In this document: positions 24,147-32,429 of the stretch, in pieces
How the letters are laid out: each line of letters starts with the position of its first letter
Position numbering within the stretch: the first letter of the stretch is position 1
Source of the DNA: Brevibacterium marinum
GTDB lineage: Bacteria; Actinomycetota; Actinomycetes; Actinomycetales; Brevibacteriaceae
DNA length: 64,000 nt
Direction of reading: 5' to 3'
NCBI RefSeq assembly: GCF_011927955.1
Contig: NZ_JAATJN010000001.1
Span: 1,240,001 to 1,304,000, forward strand
The notes under the pieces: generated by a model
What the model saw: only the letters and a program-made list of their open reading frames with translations
The model's database searches: none
Told to the model about the DNA's origin: nothing
Program-made: the position numbers and the translations under genes

Positions 24147-25298
24147 GTGACCACCGAATACGTTCCCGCGGCCGAGGTCAGGCCCGAGACCTTCACCTCC
24201 CGAGCCGACGATCACGTCCGACGCGGAGTTCAGCGCGGTCATGAGCTGCGCACGGGCATCGATTCCGCGATCGCCGGGTATCGCCGCTACTTCGAATTCC
24301 TGACCATCGCCGAGGCGGATGTCCGTTCCGCAGCCGCCGCGAGCCACGCACGAATTCAGGAATGGGCACCGGAGGCCGCCGAGGAGATCGCCGCCGTGGC
24401 CGGGGCCGCCGGAGTCGACGTCGGCGAGCTGATGGAGGTCATCGCCCGCACCGAGATCATGACCCTGTCAGCGGGCTCGGCCACGGAGTGCTCGACCGTG
24501 AGCCTCACCCGCCCCGGAGCCTCGATCGCGGCACAGAACTGGGACTGGGCCGCCGACTTCTCGACGCTGTGGCACATAAACGACGTCGGCGCCGTGCCCG
24601 GTCAGCTGCGACACGTGGGCATCGCCGAATACGGGATGCTCGGCAAGATCGGTCTGAACGAGGCAGGAATCGGCGTCCTGCTCAACATCCTCAAGCACGA
24701 AGGCGACGAGCCCGGGGGAGTGCCGATCCACATGATCCTCGAGCGCGTGCTGTCGAAGGCGACGACCCTCGCCGAGGCGCTCGAGATCATCCACTCCGCA
24801 CCCACCACGTCCTCATCGATCATCACGGTCGTCACCGCCGACGAGGTGGTCCAGGTCGAGATCGCCAACGCCCGCAAGCGTGAACGTCGCGCCGGGGGCT
24901 CTGCCGGGAGTTCTGCCGAGGGCTCTGCCGGGGACTCGGGGGCACTGGGCGGTTCGGGGTACCTGCTCCACACGAACCATTTCCTGCATCCGGATCTGAC
25001 TCCCGGCGGCCTCGAACTCAATCCGACTTCGACCTCGCGGGCACGGTATGTCCACCTCGAACGTCGCCTCGAGGCAGCAGCCGATCACGTCGACGTCCAC
25101 ACCGTCGGACTCCTCGATCTCCTCACGACCGGCCCCGGCCAGGCTCCGGTCTCCTGCACCCCCGCGCCCGGTGCCGCCTACGGCGATCGCTCGGCGACCC
25201 TGGCCACCGTGCAGGTCGACCCGAAGCGCAGGCAGATCGATCTGGCTCCCGGCTCGCCGGCGGACGGATTGCACGGCAACCGCCGCTACCGGCTCTGA
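24147..25298 (+). CDS. C45-family peptidase / acyl-CoA:6-APA acyltransferase-like protein
   Basis: A 383-residue Ntn-hydrolase related to penicillin acyltransferase (family C45). These enzymes cleave themselves before a cysteine, which becomes the N-terminal nucleophile; here that is C115 in ATECSTVSL. The conserved IAAQNWDWA, GLNEAGIGVLLN and TSSSIITVVTADE segments match the family. A Gly/Ser/Ala-rich insertion (near residue 250) is unique to this copy. Bacterial members are usually amidases or acyltransferases of unknown natural substrate. AGAAGAGGAG precedes the GTG start. The 3' end overlaps the convergent gene by 13 bases. Confidence 0.82.
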   Translation: MTTEYVPAAEVRPETFTSRADDHVRRGVQRGHELRTGIDSAIAGYRRYFEFLTIAEADVRSAAAASHARIQEWAPEAAEEIAAVAGAAGVDVGELMEVIARTEIMTLSAGSATECSTVSLTRPGASIAAQNWDWAADFSTLWHINDVGAVPGQLRHVGIAEYGMLGKIGLNEAGIGVLLNILKHEGDEPGGVPIHMILERVLSKATTLAEALEIIHSAPTTSSSIITVVTADEVVQVEIANARKRERRAGGSAGSSAEGSAGDSGALGGSGYLLHTNHFLHPDLTPGGLELNPTSTSRARYVHLERRLEAAADHVDVHTVGLLDLLTTGPGQAPVSCTPAPGAAYGDRSATLATVQVDPKRRQIDLAPGSPADGLHGNRRYRL

Positions 25299-26269
25299 GC
25301 GCCCTCTTCGCTCGCAGCCTCTTCCTCGCGCATCGAGATGACGGTGTCGAGGCCCGAGGCGATCGAGTTCGGATCCTCGAGGGCCGTCTGAGCCAGGCGC
25401 CAGGGGACCATGTCGAGGTTCTGGTTCCCGACGAGGAAGCGGATGAAGGGCTGTCTGCTGCGGGGGTCATCGGCTTCGAGGCCTGCCCCGTAGCGCCACT
25501 GGCCGAACCCGATCCGCCGAATCGTCTCACCGATGAAGCGCATCGCACCGCCGACGAACGGAGTCTCCTCCTCGGTCATCATCTCATCGCGTGAATCGTA
25601 GCGGGCCGCCAGCTGCCTGCCGAGACGGACGAGGCTCTCGCGTTCGAAGACCCACGAGGCGGGTTCGACCTGTTCCTGCGTCCAGGCGGCGATGCCGGGC
25701 TCCACGGTCCCGATGAAGCGCGAGAGGAACTCGACCTCCTCTTCGCTGGAGTTCTCGGAGGTGAGCGCCCCCAACGACATGCCGGTGCTGCTGCGCCTCG
25801 GAGTGCCGTCGCCGCCCAGGTTCTCGCGGGCCCTGTCGAGGACGGCCGTGAAGACCTCGGCGGTTCGGGCATCGACCGCGGCGAGGATGATCGCCAGGAT
25901 CGGGATGGGCTCGCCCTTGAGGGGGCCCTCTTCGGTGTCCGGGCGGATGAACGGCATTCCGTTGCCGGTCTCCTCGTCGTGGTCCCAGGCTCCGCCGATC
26001 GCGCGGAGGTAGGTTTCGCCGAGGTAGCGGATGAGGCCCTCGACGAATCTGCGGTTGTCCGGGTCGATCACCTCGTCGGGGGAGGAGAAGCGGGAGAGGA
26101 CGAAGAATTCGAGCATCGGCAGCGACTTCGGTCCGAAGTCCTTGGGGAACGTCGCCGTCTCCCCGTCTTCCCTGTCGAAGGTCTCGGGCAGATCGGCGAG
26201 GACGAATGCGCCGAGACGGACGTCCATGTTGTTGATGAAGGCGTAGTATTCGCGCTGTAGTTCATTCAC
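25286..26269 (-). CDS. Unknown protein with internal two-fold repeat
   Basis: I do not recognise this family. The 327-residue protein is acidic and soluble, with no signal or membrane span. Two segments resemble each other: RRFVEGLIRYLGETYLRAIG (about residues 80-100), ending in MPFIRPD, and PFVGGAMRFIGETIRRIGFG (about 245-265), ending in QPFIRFL. Each is followed by a tryptophan and a short acidic loop. The protein therefore looks like a duplicated domain. The GTG at 26269 is preferred because AAGGTGGA stands just upstream; a start at 26296 is possible. It lies between a TetR gene and the convergent C45 gene. Confidence 0.65.
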   Translation of the reverse strand: MNELQREYYAFINNMDVRLGAFVLADLPETFDREDGETATFPKDFGPKSLPMLEFFVLSRFSSPDEVIDPDNRRFVEGLIRYLGETYLRAIGGAWDHDEETGNGMPFIRPDTEEGPLKGEPIPILAIILAAVDARTAEVFTAVLDRARENLGGDGTPRRSSTGMSLGALTSENSSEEEVEFLSRFIGTVEPGIAAWTQEQVEPASWVFERESLVRLGRQLAARYDSRDEMMTEEETPFVGGAMRFIGETIRRIGFGQWRYGAGLEADDPRSRQPFIRFLVGNQNLDMVPWRLAQTALEDPNSIASGLDTVISMREEEAASEEGAQSR

Positions 26270-26325
26270 CCCATCCACCTTAGTGCCTGGGCCCACACCC
26301 GACGCCCCGAAGCCCGGGACTAAAG

Positions 26326-26967
26326 CTACCGGTCGAAGTCGAGCAGGCGGCTGAGGATGCGCACCATCTGGGTCGAGTCGATCTCGACCGTCTCGTGCAG
26401 CTCCTTGCCCGCGGCCGCTCGCAGGGCGGCCTGCGAATGGATGGCGGTCAGCGCCTCGATGAGGTCCTTGAGCGGAATCGTCGAGATCGCCTCCGCGAAG
26501 CCCAGCGCATTCTCGATCAGCGATTGGATCCGCGCGACCTGGAACGAGCTCAGTTCGGCGAACCTGGGATAGAGGCCGGGGGTGCGCAGACAGTACAGTT
26601 CGATCTCGTGCTCGGCGATCACCTCGGCGGCGGTGGCCCTCTTCTGGCTGAAGGTCTCGTCGACGAACTCAGAGAGAAAGCCCTCGATGTCCTCGGGATG
26701 GCTGGCGTTGAGGCGATCGCGCCAGCGTTCGATGCTCGCATCGAGCATGTCGAGGTCATGGGAGGTCCGCTGCTCGATCGTGGCCAGGATCAGATCGTCG
26801 CGGCTGGAGAAGTTCGAGTAGAAGGCTCCCCGGGTGAAGCCGGCGGCCTCGCAGATCTCCTCGATCGAGGCGCCGTCGATGCCCTTGACGGCGAACACGG
26901 AAACACCCGCCTCCACCAGGGTGGATCGGGTGTGCAGTCTGCGCGCGCTGAGTTTGTCCGTGTTCAT
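26326..26967 (-). CDS. TetR-family transcriptional repressor
   Basis: A 213-residue regulator. The N-terminal helix-turn-helix is at about residues 20-65 with SIEEICEAAGFTRGAFYSNF, a classical TetR signature. The C-terminal ligand domain is helical and unclassified. The gene faces the MMPL-YhgE pair across 165 bases in which two adjacent palindromes lie close to the transporter start, so it most likely represses those genes, and its inducer is probably a transported or membrane-active compound (inference from context). Confidence 0.93.
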   Translation of the reverse strand: MNTDKLSARRLHTRSTLVEAGVSVFAVKGIDGASIEEICEAAGFTRGAFYSNFSSRDDLILATIEQRTSHDLDMLDASIERWRDRLNASHPEDIEGFLSEFVDETFSQKRATAAEVIAEHEIELYCLRTPGLYPRFAELSSFQVARIQSLIENALGFAEAISTIPLKDLIEALTAIHSQAALRAAAGKELHETVEIDSTQMVRILSRLLDFDR

Positions 26968-27091
26968 TCGGTGAATCGTCCAGGGGGGTCGGTGGGCGGG
27001 TGCGGCGAAGCGTCAGGACTTTCTGATCATCCGATGAGAATCCTCACGAATGTCGAGATCCATTTGCGCCGACGGCATCGGTTCAACAACA

Positions 27092-27122
27092 ATACAGTAC
27101 TGTATCCAATACACTTTTGTAT
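27092..27122 (+). promoter_or_regulatory. Two tandem palindromic operators, probable TetR sites
   Basis: ATACAGTACTGTAT (27092-27105) is a perfect 14-bp palindrome; ATACACTTTTGTAT (27109-27122) keeps the same outer ATACA/TGTAT half-sites. Their starts are 17 bp apart, and the second ends 10 bases before the transporter GTG. Confidence 0.75.
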
Positions 27123-27132
27123 CGAGGTCTTC

Positions 27133-29985
27133 GTGTCAACATTCCTGTACGCCCTGGGTCGTCGTGCCTACCGTGCTCCCATCCGAGTCATCGCACTGTG
27201 GGTGGTGATCTTCGGGCTCGTCGCCGCCGGTGTCGCCGCCTTCGCGAAGGACTTCGACGATGACTTCACCCTCCCCGGCTCCGAGGCCCAGGTCGCGCTC
27301 GACTCGATGGAGGCGACCTTCCCCGAAGCCTCCGGTGTCGCCGCCGACGTCATCGTCGTCGCCGATGACGGCGACTCGGTCGTCGACTCCGCGTACAGGA
27401 CCGAGATCGAGAAGGAAGTCGAGCGGCTCGAGGGCCTCCCGCGCGTCGACGCCGTGACCTCTCCGTTCGACGAGATGGTCGACGGCGCCATCAGCGAAGA
27501 CGAGTCGGCCGCGATGATCACCGTCCAATACGACGGCACCCAGCAGGAGGTCGGTGAGGCCGCCCCGGATCGGCTGCTGGATGAACTCGACCCATTGCGC
27601 GACGCACTGCCCGACGGCGCCGAGGTCGAAGGCGGCGGTCAGCTCTTCCAGATCACCGGTGTGGCGATCTCCTGGGTCGAAGGCATCGGCGTGGTCGTCG
27701 CCTTCATCGTCCTGCTGCTGACCCTCGGATCCTTCCGCGCGGCTGGCATGCCCCTGATCACCGCGCTCATCGGCGTCGGCATCTCCGTCCTGCTCGTCGT
27801 GGGCTCCACGGCCTTCGGTGCGGTCAACTCCTCGTCGATCATGTTGGCGCTGATGTTGGGCCTGGCGGTCGGCATCGACTATGCCCTGTTCATCGTCTCC
27901 CGAGCCCGAGCGCTCCTGGCGGAGGGCCACGATCCCCTCGAAGCCGCGGGGCGTGCAGTCGCGACGGCCGGATCAGCGGTCGTCTTTGCGGGCATGACCG
28001 TGATGATCGCCCTGCTCGGACTGTCCCTGGCCGGAATCCCCTTCCTCACCGTCATGGGCATCGGCGCTTCCGGCTCGGTCGTCATCGCCGTGCTGATCTC
28101 CCTGACGATGATCCCGGCGCTGCTGGGACTGGCCGGAGCCAAGATCACGCCGAAGCCGACGAAGCGCTACCGCCGTGCCTTCGCCGCCGCCCAGGAGAAG
28201 TCGGAGGACACCGCGTCCCGGGATTCGATCGCCGTCGAGGCGGAGGCCGAGGCCGGTGAGCCGTATCCGAAGACGATCATGAACACGTTCTTCGCGGGGT
28301 GGCTCAAGGCGGTGACGAAGATTCCGTCGCTCACGATCGTGATCATCGTCGGCGGCCTGGCCCTGTTCGCCATCCCGGCCTCCAATCTCCAGCTCTCCCT
28401 GCCGACCGCCGGCAGCCAGGAGGAGGGCACCCCCGCCCGGACCACCTACGACCTCATCGACGAGCACTTCGGCCCCGGGTTCAACGGCCCCCTGGTCATG
28501 ACGAGCGAGATCGTGACCTCCGATGATCCCCTCGACGATGTCGAGAGGATCGAGAGCGAGATCGAGGATGTCGAAGGCGTCGACCAGGTCGTCCTCGCGA
28601 CCCCGAACAGTGACGCGTCCACGGCCCTGTTCCAGATCATCCCGACCACGAGCTCAGAGGACCCGGCGACGCTGGACACCGTCGACCGTCTCCGCGCCCT
28701 GAGCGCGGACATCGAGGCCGAGGACGGCTTCGAGACCGCTGTCACCGGTGCCACAGCGATCCAGATCGACGTCTCCGATCAGCTCGGCAAGGCCCTGGTG
28801 CCCTTCGGCATCTTCGTCGTCGGACTCTCCATCATCCTGCTGATGATGGTCTTCCGTTCGATCGCCGTGCCCATCAAGGCCACCGGCGGCTTCCTGCTGT
28901 CCGTCTTCGCATCCTTCGGCACCGTGGTCCTCGTCTTCCACGACGGGCTCTTCGCATCGGCGATGGGCATCGACTCGACGGGACCGGTGATCAGCTTCCT
29001 GCCGATCATCCTGATGGGCATCCTGTTCGGTCTGGCCATGGACTATGAGGTCTTCCTCGTCTCCGGCATGCGGGAGGCCTACGTCCACGGAGCGAGCGCA
29101 CGGGATGCGATCAGGACCGGCTTCGCCTCCTCCGCCCGTGTCGTCTCGGCCGCGGCGATCATCATGTTCTCCGTCTTCGCCGCCTTCGTCCCCGCAGGTG
29201 AGCCGATCATCAAATCGATCGCTCTCTCTCTGGCCTCGGGCATCTTCGTCGATGCCTTCCTCGTGCGCATGTCCCTTGTGCCCGCCATCATGCATCTGCT
29301 CGGAGACAAGGCCTGGTGGCTGCCGAGCTGGCTCGATCGCATCTTGCCGAGGCTCGACGTCGAAGGCGAGGGCCTGGCCCACGAGGTGGCTCTGCGGGAT
29401 TGGCCCGAACCGAACTCCGACTACCGGGTCTACGGCCGTGGCATCGGCGTCAGCTCGGGTCGGCGCGGATTCGACCGGGTCGACATCTCCCTGCTGCCGG
29501 GTCAGATCCTCGTCGCCGGCGGAGCCGCCCGCGGGGCGCTCCTGCTCGCCCTGTCCGGCCGCGTCCGGCTGACCGCCGGCGAGATGAAGATCGGAGACAT
29601 GGTCCTGCCCGAACATGCGGGACGGGTCCGTCGTCGGGTCCCGTACTTCGACCTCGGGTCGGGGGCGATGCCAGGCTCACGTGAGCTCTCACGACTGGCC
29701 GCCTCGGCGCCGGATCTGCTCATCATCGGCGAAGCCGGAGCATTGGCAGGTGAGGACGGTCGCGAATTCCGCGATCTCCTCTACGATCTGCAGGCCGAGG
29801 GCACGACGATCGTGTTGGGTCTGCCCGACGGCGACGTCACCGGGGTCCTGTCCCCGAACACGAACTACTTCCACCTCGATCTCGATGGGGCCGCCCCCGA
29901 GGCCGAGCGTGGAACCGACATCGACAACGGCGGCGTGCGAGCTCACGCGGCCGGTCGCAGCGAAATGGAAGGCGTGCAGTCGTGA
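27133..29985 (+). CDS. MMPL-family transporter fused to a degenerate ABC-ATPase domain
   Basis: A 950-residue membrane protein. Residues 1 to about 740 are an RND-type MMPL exporter: an N-terminal helix, two extracytoplasmic domains, and two groups of five to six helices with the proton-relay-like AVGIDYALFIVSRARALLAEG and GLAMDYEVFLVSGMREAYV. The last about 200 residues resemble an ABC nucleotide-binding domain: PGQILVAGGAARGALLLALS replaces Walker A and lacks its Lys, SAPDLLIIGEA replaces Walker B without the catalytic Glu pair, and EGTTIVLGLPD sits where the H-loop is expected. The frame is open upstream, but GTG at 27133 has GAGG and follows the operators. Its stop overlaps the YhgE start. 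Confidence 0.85.
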   Translation: MSTFLYALGRRAYRAPIRVIALWVVIFGLVAAGVAAFAKDFDDDFTLPGSEAQVALDSMEATFPEASGVAADVIVVADDGDSVVDSAYRTEIEKEVERLEGLPRVDAVTSPFDEMVDGAISEDESAAMITVQYDGTQQEVGEAAPDRLLDELDPLRDALPDGAEVEGGGQLFQITGVAISWVEGIGVVVAFIVLLLTLGSFRAAGMPLITALIGVGISVLLVVGSTAFGAVNSSSIMLALMLGLAVGIDYALFIVSRARALLAEGHDPLEAAGRAVATAGSAVVFAGMTVMIALLGLSLAGIPFLTVMGIGASGSVVIAVLISLTMIPALLGLAGAKITPKPTKRYRRAFAAAQEKSEDTASRDSIAVEAEAEAGEPYPKTIMNTFFAGWLKAVTKIPSLTIVIIVGGLALFAIPASNLQLSLPTAGSQEEGTPARTTYDLIDEHFGPGFNGPLVMTSEIVTSDDPLDDVERIESEIEDVEGVDQVVLATPNSDASTALFQIIPTTSSEDPATLDTVDRLRALSADIEAEDGFETAVTGATAIQIDVSDQLGKALVPFGIFVVGLSIILLMMVFRSIAVPIKATGGFLLSVFASFGTVVLVFHDGLFASAMGIDSTGPVISFLPIILMGILFGLAMDYEVFLVSGMREAYVHGASARDAIRTGFASSARVVSAAAIIMFSVFAAFVPAGEPIIKSIALSLASGIFVDAFLVRMSLVPAIMHLLGDKAWWLPSWLDRILPRLDVEGEGLAHEVALRDWPEPNSDYRVYGRGIGVSSGRRGFDRVDISLLPGQILVAGGAARGALLLALSGRVRLTAGEMKIGDMVLPEHAGRVRRRVPYFDLGSGAMPGSRELSRLAASAPDLLIIGEAGALAGEDGREFRDLLYDLQAEGTTIVLGLPDGDVTGVLSPNTNYFHLDLDGAAPEAERGTDIDNGGVRAHAAGRSEMEGVQS

Positions 29986-32378
29986 GACTCGAACGTGCGA
30001 ACTCGAAACGACCCGTGACCTGGCTGTCCCTGGCCGGCCTGGTGCTCATCCCGATCATCGTGGCCGCCGGCTTCATCCTGGCCACGTTCAACAGCACCGA
30101 CCGCCTCGACACGATCGAGGCCGCGATCGTCAACAACGACGACGGCGCCGAGGTCGATGGTGAGACCGTGCCGGTCGGCCGGCAGCTGACCAGCGGGCTC
30201 GTGGGTGAAGAGGGCAATAACATCCACTGGGTCATCACCGATGCCGACGATGCGAAGAAGGGCATGTCCGACGGATCCTACGCTGCGACGCTGACGATCC
30301 CCGAGGGGTTCTCTCGGGCCGTGACCTCGGTCGACGATGCGAAGTCCGCCAGTCAGACGCAGCTCGACGTCGACGTCTCCGGAGTCGCTCCGGCCGCCGA
30401 CACGCAGATCGCGAAGTCCGTCGCCGGGGTGGCCCGGACGTCCTTCAACACGCAGATGACCGAGACCTACCTCGACAACATCTACCTCGGCTTCAACGAC
30501 ATGGGCGAGCAGATGAAGCAGCTCGGCGACTCCGCCGGGGAGCTCGACACCGGTGCCGAGGACCTGACCAAGGGCACGAAGAAGTCCGCGAGCGGCGCGG
30601 GCGAACTCTCCGAGGGCATGGCCGAACTCGACTCCTCGGGAACGGAACTCAACCAAGGCGCAGGGGAACTGTCCCAGGGTGCCGGCGAACTGTCGAAGGG
30701 CACGTCCGGGCTCTCGGACGGTCTGCAGGAGATGAAGAAGCAGACGGCCGGGCTGCCCGACAGCACCCAGAAGCTCGCCGACGGTGCCGGAGAGCTCTCC
30801 GGGGGAGTCGACGAATACACGAAGTCCATCGACCAGATCATCAAGGGCTTCGCCGGCTCCGGTGACTCCGGCGAGGGCGGAATCGACGACCTCGTCGACG
30901 GCGGCAAGGACCTCGACAAGGGCGCCAAGGGAGTCTCCGAGGGCGCCGAGGGGCTGTCATCGGGACTCAGCCAGTATCGCGACGGGCTCCAGGAAGGAGC
31001 CGATCAGGCCGATAAGCTCGCCAAGAGCGGAACCGTCACCGGTCTCGACGACCTCGTCGAAGCGGGCATGATGACCCAGGACGAAGCCGACCAGGCGAAG
31101 GCCGGACTCTGCCAGCCTGGCACACCCGACGAGGTCTGCCAGGGAACGGAACGGGCCTACGCCCAGGGGCTGCTCAACGGCACCTCGGGCGGACTGAACA
31201 GTGCCGTCGACGGCCTGGAGGAGAAGCAGGACGGACAGTCCCTGCTCGGCGGAGCGGACAAGCTCGCCGATGGCGCCGACGAACTCAGTGACGGCATGGG
31301 CAAGTTCGTCAAGGGGCTCGAAGACGGCCTCGGCAAGCTCACCGACGGGATGGAGGACATCTCGAAGAACGCACCGAAGCTGCTCGAAGCCTCGAAGGGA
31401 CTGCGTGAAGGCGCCTCCGGCGTCGCCGAGGGCAACCAGAAGCTCGCCGACGGGATGCCGGAGCTGTCCGACGGTGTCGCCCAGGCCGCCGACGGCTCGA
31501 GTGAGCTCGACGATGGTGCCGGCCAGCTCTCGGACGGGCTGAGCGAATTCTCGACCGGGCTCGACAAGTACACCACCGGAGTCTCCACCGCGGCCACCGG
31601 CACCTCAGACCTCTCGGCCGGGCTGGACGAGCTCGCCGAAGGCAACGAGAAGTATTCCGAGGGCGTCGGGAAGTTCGCCGACGGAGTGCAGGAGGGCGCG
31701 GACGAGGTCCCCACCTACTCGTCCCCGGAGCGTGACAAGCTCTCCACGGTCGCCTCGGAGAACATCGAGGCACCGAGCGACGACTCCGGCACCGACATTC
31801 TGCAGGGATCGACGATCGCCCTGCTCATCATGCTCGCGCTGTGGGTCGGCGGACTCGTCACCTACACGGTGCTCAAACCGATCCTGGCCTCGACCCTGCT
31901 GTCGACGAGGTCCTCGTTCGCCGTCTGGCTGCGCGGACTCGTGCCCGGTGCGATCGTGGGTCTGCTGCAGGCGCTGGTGCTGTCCGTGCTGGCGGTGAGC
32001 GTGATGGACCTCGATGCCGTCCAGGGCTTTGAGATCGCGGTGCTGACATTCGTCTCCGCGCTCGTGTTCATGGTCCTCAACTTCGCCCTCGTGGCATGGT
32101 TCGGCGGTGTGGGCAGATTCCTGTCCGTGATCGCGGTGGTCCTCGCCGTCGCCGGTCGGACGATCGGTGCGGTGCCGGGCTTCTTCGACTTCGTCGCCCC
32201 GATCCTGCCACTGACGCCGGCGATGAACGGCTTCTCCGCGATCGCGGCCGGAACCAGCGGGGTGGGCGCCGCCTACGGCGGGCTGCTGGCCTGGGCGATC
32301 ATCGGAGTCGTGATGTCGCTGCTGGCCATCGTGCGAGCCAGGTCGACGAAGCCCGAAGCCGCCCTCGAGATGGCCTAG
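29982..32378 (+). CDS. YhgE/Pip-family membrane protein
   Basis: A 798-residue protein of the YhgE/Pip family (EsaA and phage-infection-protein relatives). It has one N-terminal membrane helix (WLSLAGLVLIPIIVAAGFIL), a long extracytoplasmic region built of heptad-like units such as L-x-x-G-A-G-E-L-S-x-G that should form a long helical rod, and five to six C-terminal helices of the ABC-2 permease type. The GTG overlaps the preceding stop (GTGA), so it is made together with the MMPL-ABC protein. The family architecture (ABC-2-like membrane part plus rod) suggests that the ABC-like tail of the neighbour may be its partner; transport substrate unknown. Confidence 0.9.
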   Translation: MRLERANSKRPVTWLSLAGLVLIPIIVAAGFILATFNSTDRLDTIEAAIVNNDDGAEVDGETVPVGRQLTSGLVGEEGNNIHWVITDADDAKKGMSDGSYAATLTIPEGFSRAVTSVDDAKSASQTQLDVDVSGVAPAADTQIAKSVAGVARTSFNTQMTETYLDNIYLGFNDMGEQMKQLGDSAGELDTGAEDLTKGTKKSASGAGELSEGMAELDSSGTELNQGAGELSQGAGELSKGTSGLSDGLQEMKKQTAGLPDSTQKLADGAGELSGGVDEYTKSIDQIIKGFAGSGDSGEGGIDDLVDGGKDLDKGAKGVSEGAEGLSSGLSQYRDGLQEGADQADKLAKSGTVTGLDDLVEAGMMTQDEADQAKAGLCQPGTPDEVCQGTERAYAQGLLNGTSGGLNSAVDGLEEKQDGQSLLGGADKLADGADELSDGMGKFVKGLEDGLGKLTDGMEDISKNAPKLLEASKGLREGASGVAEGNQKLADGMPELSDGVAQAADGSSELDDGAGQLSDGLSEFSTGLDKYTTGVSTAATGTSDLSAGLDELAEGNEKYSEGVGKFADGVQEGADEVPTYSSPERDKLSTVASENIEAPSDDSGTDILQGSTIALLIMLALWVGGLVTYTVLKPILASTLLSTRSSFAVWLRGLVPGAIVGLLQALVLSVLAVSVMDLDAVQGFEIAVLTFVSALVFMVLNFALVAWFGGVGRFLSVIAVVLAVAGRTIGAVPGFFDFVAPILPLTPAMNGFSAIAAGTSGVGAAYGGLLAWAIIGVVMSLLAIVRARSTKPEAALEMA

Positions 32379-32388
32379 GCGGTGACGC

Positions 32389-32417
32389 GGGGCGGCGCCG
32401 CCCGGGGCGGCGCCGCC
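32389..32417. terminator. Duplicated GC palindrome between convergent genes
   Basis: GGGGCGGCGCCGCC occurs twice (32389-32402 and 32404-32417); each copy contains the palindrome GGCGGCGCCGCC and the two can also pair with each other. It fills the 51-base gap between convergent genes. Confidence 0.6.
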
Positions 32418-32429
32418 GTCCCGCGGGCC

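Noticed and set aside
26395..27132. N-terminal extension of the MMPL-ABC protein through the TetR gene
   Set aside because: The extension runs antisense through the TetR gene and over the operators; the GTG at 27133 gives a normal MMPL N-terminus.
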